Source of the DNA: an uncultured delta proteobacterium
GTDB taxonomy: Bacteria; Myxococcota_A; Polyangia; Haliangiales; Haliangiaceae
Assembly: GCA_900696455.1 (NCBI GenBank)
Contig: CAADGB010000261.1
Location: 1 to 34,627, forward strand
DNA: 34,627 nt
Reading direction: 5' to 3'
In this document: positions 34,401 to 34,627 of the stretch, one piece after another
Layout of the letters: the number at the start of each line of letters is the position of its first letter
How positions within the stretch are numbered: position 1 is the first letter of the stretch
The notes under the pieces: model-generated
What the model was told of the DNA's origin: nothing
The model's database searches: none
Seen by the model: only the letters and a program-made list of their open reading frames with translations
Made by a program: the position numbers and the translations under genes

Positions 34401-34460
34401 GGGGTGTGCCGCGCCCTCGCCACCGAGCAGTCGCCGGCGGTGACCTGTCCGGCGCCGTGA
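31401..34460 (+). CDS. Large lipoprotein metzincin-like zinc protease with TSP3 motifs
   Basis: Read from ATG 31401 this is 1019 residues; ATG 31371 would add ten. The signal peptide has a lipobox with Cys22 (LAAC). An Asp/Pro linker and a Cys-rich module (CGLPGTAEGCGLQDDGCGG...) follow, then two calcium-type TSP3 motifs, DADGDGLGRDLE near 294 and DTDGDGLRDGWE near 336. The catalytic motif HETGHTTDLMH (515-525) has three His and the general-base Glu516, and SLMNY gives the Met-turn at Met545. The metzincin Gly at position 8 of the motif is Asp522. The C-terminal about 400 residues are repetitive strands, perhaps a propeller or substrate-binding domain. It is likely an exported, membrane-tethered protease acting on extracellular protein. 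Confidence 0.9.
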   Translation: MVRPSPALLRVALTLPFCLAACLEPGDPDTPGDDPASDEPAGPDAGDLVSTGEVAGVAYGPGGICLPRVCGLPGTAEGCGLQDDGCGGILWCGSCSCGSGMTACELDLPVIAEAAVYLGPSQTLTAEITSLSSGADSVLHILTSSGSQLAMNDDRAAGDPRSRVTYTAPWYGASVRIVARARTASTTGTAALRYLGSSYLVTLSYPARAITSSRAGDRLETAPLPGASATHVIYRMSGANIVARAAGTAATVGAAGVDVPSSGTTTYLVGQTGLTGASVPARLLRNDAAITGRDADGDGLGRDLEAALGTCDARSGTAVDRFGVSFSCSLAADAADTDGDGLRDGWEVLGRRDVSPAQALPRWGADPRHKDLFVEVDFGQSSSGEAEVAVTEAEVVMWADYFGDRVGNPTAAQRAAHAASLRNPDGKPGVRLHVDSGVAPSSARLRALHGDWGGHGVVPPAAGGGPTHYSDARAAHLAPARRGLFRYALRLASGAGQSDAHLAFVYGGSGRTAAHETGHTTDLMHDGVRNPVIYLNCKPNYPSLMNYAFDAQAVGFADGAGAPTLDNAALVETGVANPATQAAFLRVLDDVFGYQVDHATGSVDWNRDGLYAPAGQTVRAAANARAQDSCETTRSGSTWRAGAITSQLAPALARHGSRLFIFSAQAATVGWTYTASPLTCGVPDGEECATFATSGQLAGLDSARGVDAVRLPATGEVLVVGLGASYTLRWSLLTGVSAGAPQFGPVRTLGVNAALDQPTLALAEDGVPELFYRDAAGALFSRRYLRHADAWGDAQPLLDAAGAPVRMSLLGAPGASLAPPLDSPTTTPRMHLVFGAQPHDCMQLWYRAPAGHWVREPRLPSCGATHGDLRKVQGRPALAWVPDPAQQVLGGRLHVVWTPKYHDPDRSSLRQLVSVSDEGRGVRLDQEALYDNDWAHAYGIDLLFEAGVDDNLRAAWVYSDAFADPDPAKDKARRVRFDPVADGISSFRYGGDDDWRTMRRGVCRALATEQSPAVTCPAP

Positions 34461-34464
34461 TACT
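34459..34464 (+). promoter_or_regulatory. Possible -10 (GATACT) of the last lipoprotein gene
   Basis: GATACT overlaps the stop codon of the protease gene and lies ten bases before ATG 34475. A Shine-Dalgarno-like GGGAG also precedes this start, so it may instead be read in an operon. Confidence 0.3.
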
Positions 34465-34474
34465 CCCTCGGGAG

Positions 34475-34627
34475 ATGCGCCTCGATCCCTCGCCGGTCTC
34501 CTCCCCGTTCGCTCCTCCCCGGCCGGCCCTCGTCGCCGCCGCGCTCGCCGCGCTCGCCGCGCTCGCCGGCGGCTGCGGGGGCCGCACCTCGCCCACGCCG
34601 GCGCCCGCCGCCGGCAGCGAGGCCCCG
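34475..34627 (+). CDS. N-terminal part of a lipoprotein gene, cut by the window end
   Basis: The first 51 codons give MRLDPSPVSSPF, a hydrophobic Ala/Leu stretch (LVAAALAALAAL) and a lipobox with Cys34 (AGGC), then the start of a Gly/Ser/Thr/Pro linker. GGGAG lies just before the ATG. It begins 14 bases after the protease stop, so the two genes are probably cotranscribed. The gene continues past the window, and the domain content is unknown. Confidence 0.7.
   Translation, partial: MRLDPSPVSSPFAPPRPALVAAALAALAALAGGCGGRTSPTPAPAAGSEAP

Overview
This window comes from a very GC-rich chromosome, roughly three quarters G+C by eye, with almost every third codon position G or C. Two proteins carry C-terminal tripartite signals (Cys/Gly-rich motif, hydrophobic stretch, Arg tail) of the MYXO-CTERM type. 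There are several Pro- or Asp/Ala-linker lipoproteins, thrombospondin-3 calcium motifs and long Ig-like arrays. Together these point to a myxobacterium (Myxococcota); I cannot name the genus. There are no rRNA or tRNA genes, insertion sequences, prophage genes or CRISPR arrays, and base usage looks even, so this reads as ordinary chromosome rather than an island.

Layout. (1) 155-6043: a small secreted protein, then a minus-strand operon of FadL-like outer-membrane channel, sphingosine-1-phosphate-lyase-like enzyme and M81/MlrC-like metallohydrolase, joined by GTGA stop/start overlaps, with a divergent TetR regulator. (2) 6115-11768: an exported zinc-dependent phospholipase C-like protein; a two-gene operon of a cyclic-2,3-diphosphoglycerate-synthetase-family NTPase and ornithine aminotransferase; a Pro-rich lipoprotein with an antistasin-like Cys module; and a SIRT5-like sirtuin. 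(3) 11982-15424: a secreted barrel-like protein, a tandem 12-bp repeat, a formylglycine-enzyme-fold lipoprotein and an L-lactate permease. (4) 15519-18182: a tight operon of TetR regulator, radical SAM/SPASM enzyme and polytopic membrane protein. (5) 18263-25393: a 2376-residue surface protein with DUF11, 13 Big_1-like repeats, an internal MYXO-CTERM-like segment and a C-terminal outer-membrane-barrel-like domain. (6) 25486-31256: a PH-like membrane protein, PP2C phosphatase, hybrid-sensor histidine kinase, EthA-type Baeyer-Villiger monooxygenase and crotonase. (7) 31401-34627: a large lipoprotein metzincin-like protease and the start of another lipoprotein gene cut by the window edge.

How the genes may work together. 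The FadL/SPL/M81 operon suggests uptake and breakdown of a sphingoid or other N-acylated amphipathic substrate under TetR control. The TetR/rSAM/membrane operon looks like one unit of unknown product. The rest are mostly single-gene envelope or regulatory units.

The most notable cross-cutting signal is a -10-like hexamer (TAnnnT or GAnnnT) placed 6-9 bases before the start codon of many genes, which suggests widespread leaderless transcription. A second is a plus-strand-oriented GCAAGC motif concentrated in the gaps between genes.
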